DNA from: Bidens hawaiensis
Lineage: Eukaryota > Streptophyta > Magnoliopsida > Asterales > Asteraceae
Assembly (NCBI GenBank): GCA_021521415.1
Contig: JAIQDT010007339.1
Coordinates: forward strand, 1 to 64,000
DNA: 64,000 bases
Direction of reading: 5' to 3'
The translations under genes and the position numbers were made by a program. Position 1 is the stretch's first letter, and each line of letters starts with the position of its first letter. Below are positions 63,391 through 64,000 of this stretch, piece after piece. The notes under the pieces are model-generated. The model searched no databases. It saw only the letters and a program-made list of their open reading frames with translations, and was not told the DNA's origin.

Positions 63391-64000
63391 TTCGCTCGTT
63401 GATCTGTATTCATGAGTTAGCGCATCACCACCATTCTGAATAGTCGATGTTTGTGTTTTTTATTGTATAATACTGCCCCGGCGGTATCTTGTGAACATGG
63501 GGCTTAGTGGTTTCTATAAAGAACCCCTTAATGGAGTCTGCATAAAATTTTCCTGTTGGCGACTGATTTGGATTCAGGTTTAGAATTGAACACGTGAAAA
63601 CTTGGAGTTTGGGGAAAGAACCAAACCACTACAAACCAGCGGGCTGATTTCTTATATTTGAAAGCCAACACACGCGAAGGAGGTCACCACCTAGGGCCGA
63701 CGTTTTGATATTATCTTCGATGTCGATTAAGGTAAGAATTAATTGTCGGGAGAATAAAATTGAGGAAGAAGACCAATATGTGTTAAATAAATTAATTGGC
63801 CGAATAAATCCGTGCAAACCATCCACAAATTTAGCGGTGGTAGGTTACGCGGATTGAAACTGACTATTCTTAAGATATTAAAAAAGGCTATAAAAACAAT
63901 AGTTGACTAACCGGTTGCCTTTCCCCATGCTCATGATTTTATTAAAGTTCTATACTGAAATCTCATAAAAAATCTTAATCTCTTTTCAACACATTAAAGA
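63391..64000 (+). other. Start of a retrotransposon interior or its remnant
   Basis: No gag-like frame is visible in the 610 bases to the window edge. The element may be truncated or continue beyond. Confidence 0.3.

Overview
The window reads as repeat-dense intergenic DNA from a flowering-plant nuclear genome. It is AT-rich, carries plant-type retrotransposon lineages (chromovirus, Tork-like copia, Sirevirus, plant RTE LINE) and shows no intact single-copy host gene. The combination recalls Asteraceae genomes, but that is an inference from memory of similar elements and was not tested. Almost every coding stretch belongs to a mobile element; the one recognisable host-derived piece is a two-exon fragment of a guanylate kinase gene near 55.5 kb.

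Layout. 0-5.9 kb: end of a Tekay-like LTR (1-1318), a MITE, several Helitron 3' ends and a tRNA-derived SINE. 5.9-9.9 kb: an LTR fragment followed by an RTE-type LINE with one long endonuclease/reverse-transcriptase frame. 9.9-12.5 kb: a Helitron terminus and a 1.3-kb long-TIR element. 12.5-19.6 kb: a broken Ty3/gypsy chromovirus (minus strand). 20.3-26.3 kb: a complete but mutated Ty1/copia Tork-like element (minus strand; 700- and 691-bp LTRs; TTTTT target duplication). 27.5-45.7 kb: a degenerate Sirevirus with no pol. Nested inside it at 29.7-42.2 kb is a very young Sirevirus (LTRs differ by two substitutions and one 7-bp indel; GACAT target duplication) with long open gag, pol and a third 943-codon frame. 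45.7-50.3 kb: unassigned AT-rich DNA with a SINE and duplicated segments. 50.3-54.8 kb: two nested solo LTRs of one family (inner target duplication GTTAC). 55.2-55.7 kb: guanylate kinase fragment. 57.2-58.6 kb: a fold-back element with a palindromic motif array. 59.2-61.2 kb: a complete PIF/Harbinger element with TTA target duplications and a transposase carrying two stops. 62-64 kb: a tRNA-like repeat, a Helitron end and a short copia LTR with primer-binding site running off the window.

The most unusual theme is a set of short-motif arrays at equivalent regulatory positions of LTR elements. The young Sirevirus carries GCGAAGTT/GCGAACTT arrays in its LTRs, in its gag leader and just upstream of ORF3. 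The outer Sirevirus has a different motif (TTGACCGAGAAC/TTGGCCGAAAAC) in its gag leader, plus three E2F-like sites. The inner solo LTR has a 33-bp array of the same GCGAAGTT/GCGAACTT motif, although it belongs to an unrelated family; its sister LTR has an AACGAATTGG/AACGAACTGG array at the homologous spot. Position is kept while the motif turns over, and one motif is shared across unrelated families. I know of no named system that fits.
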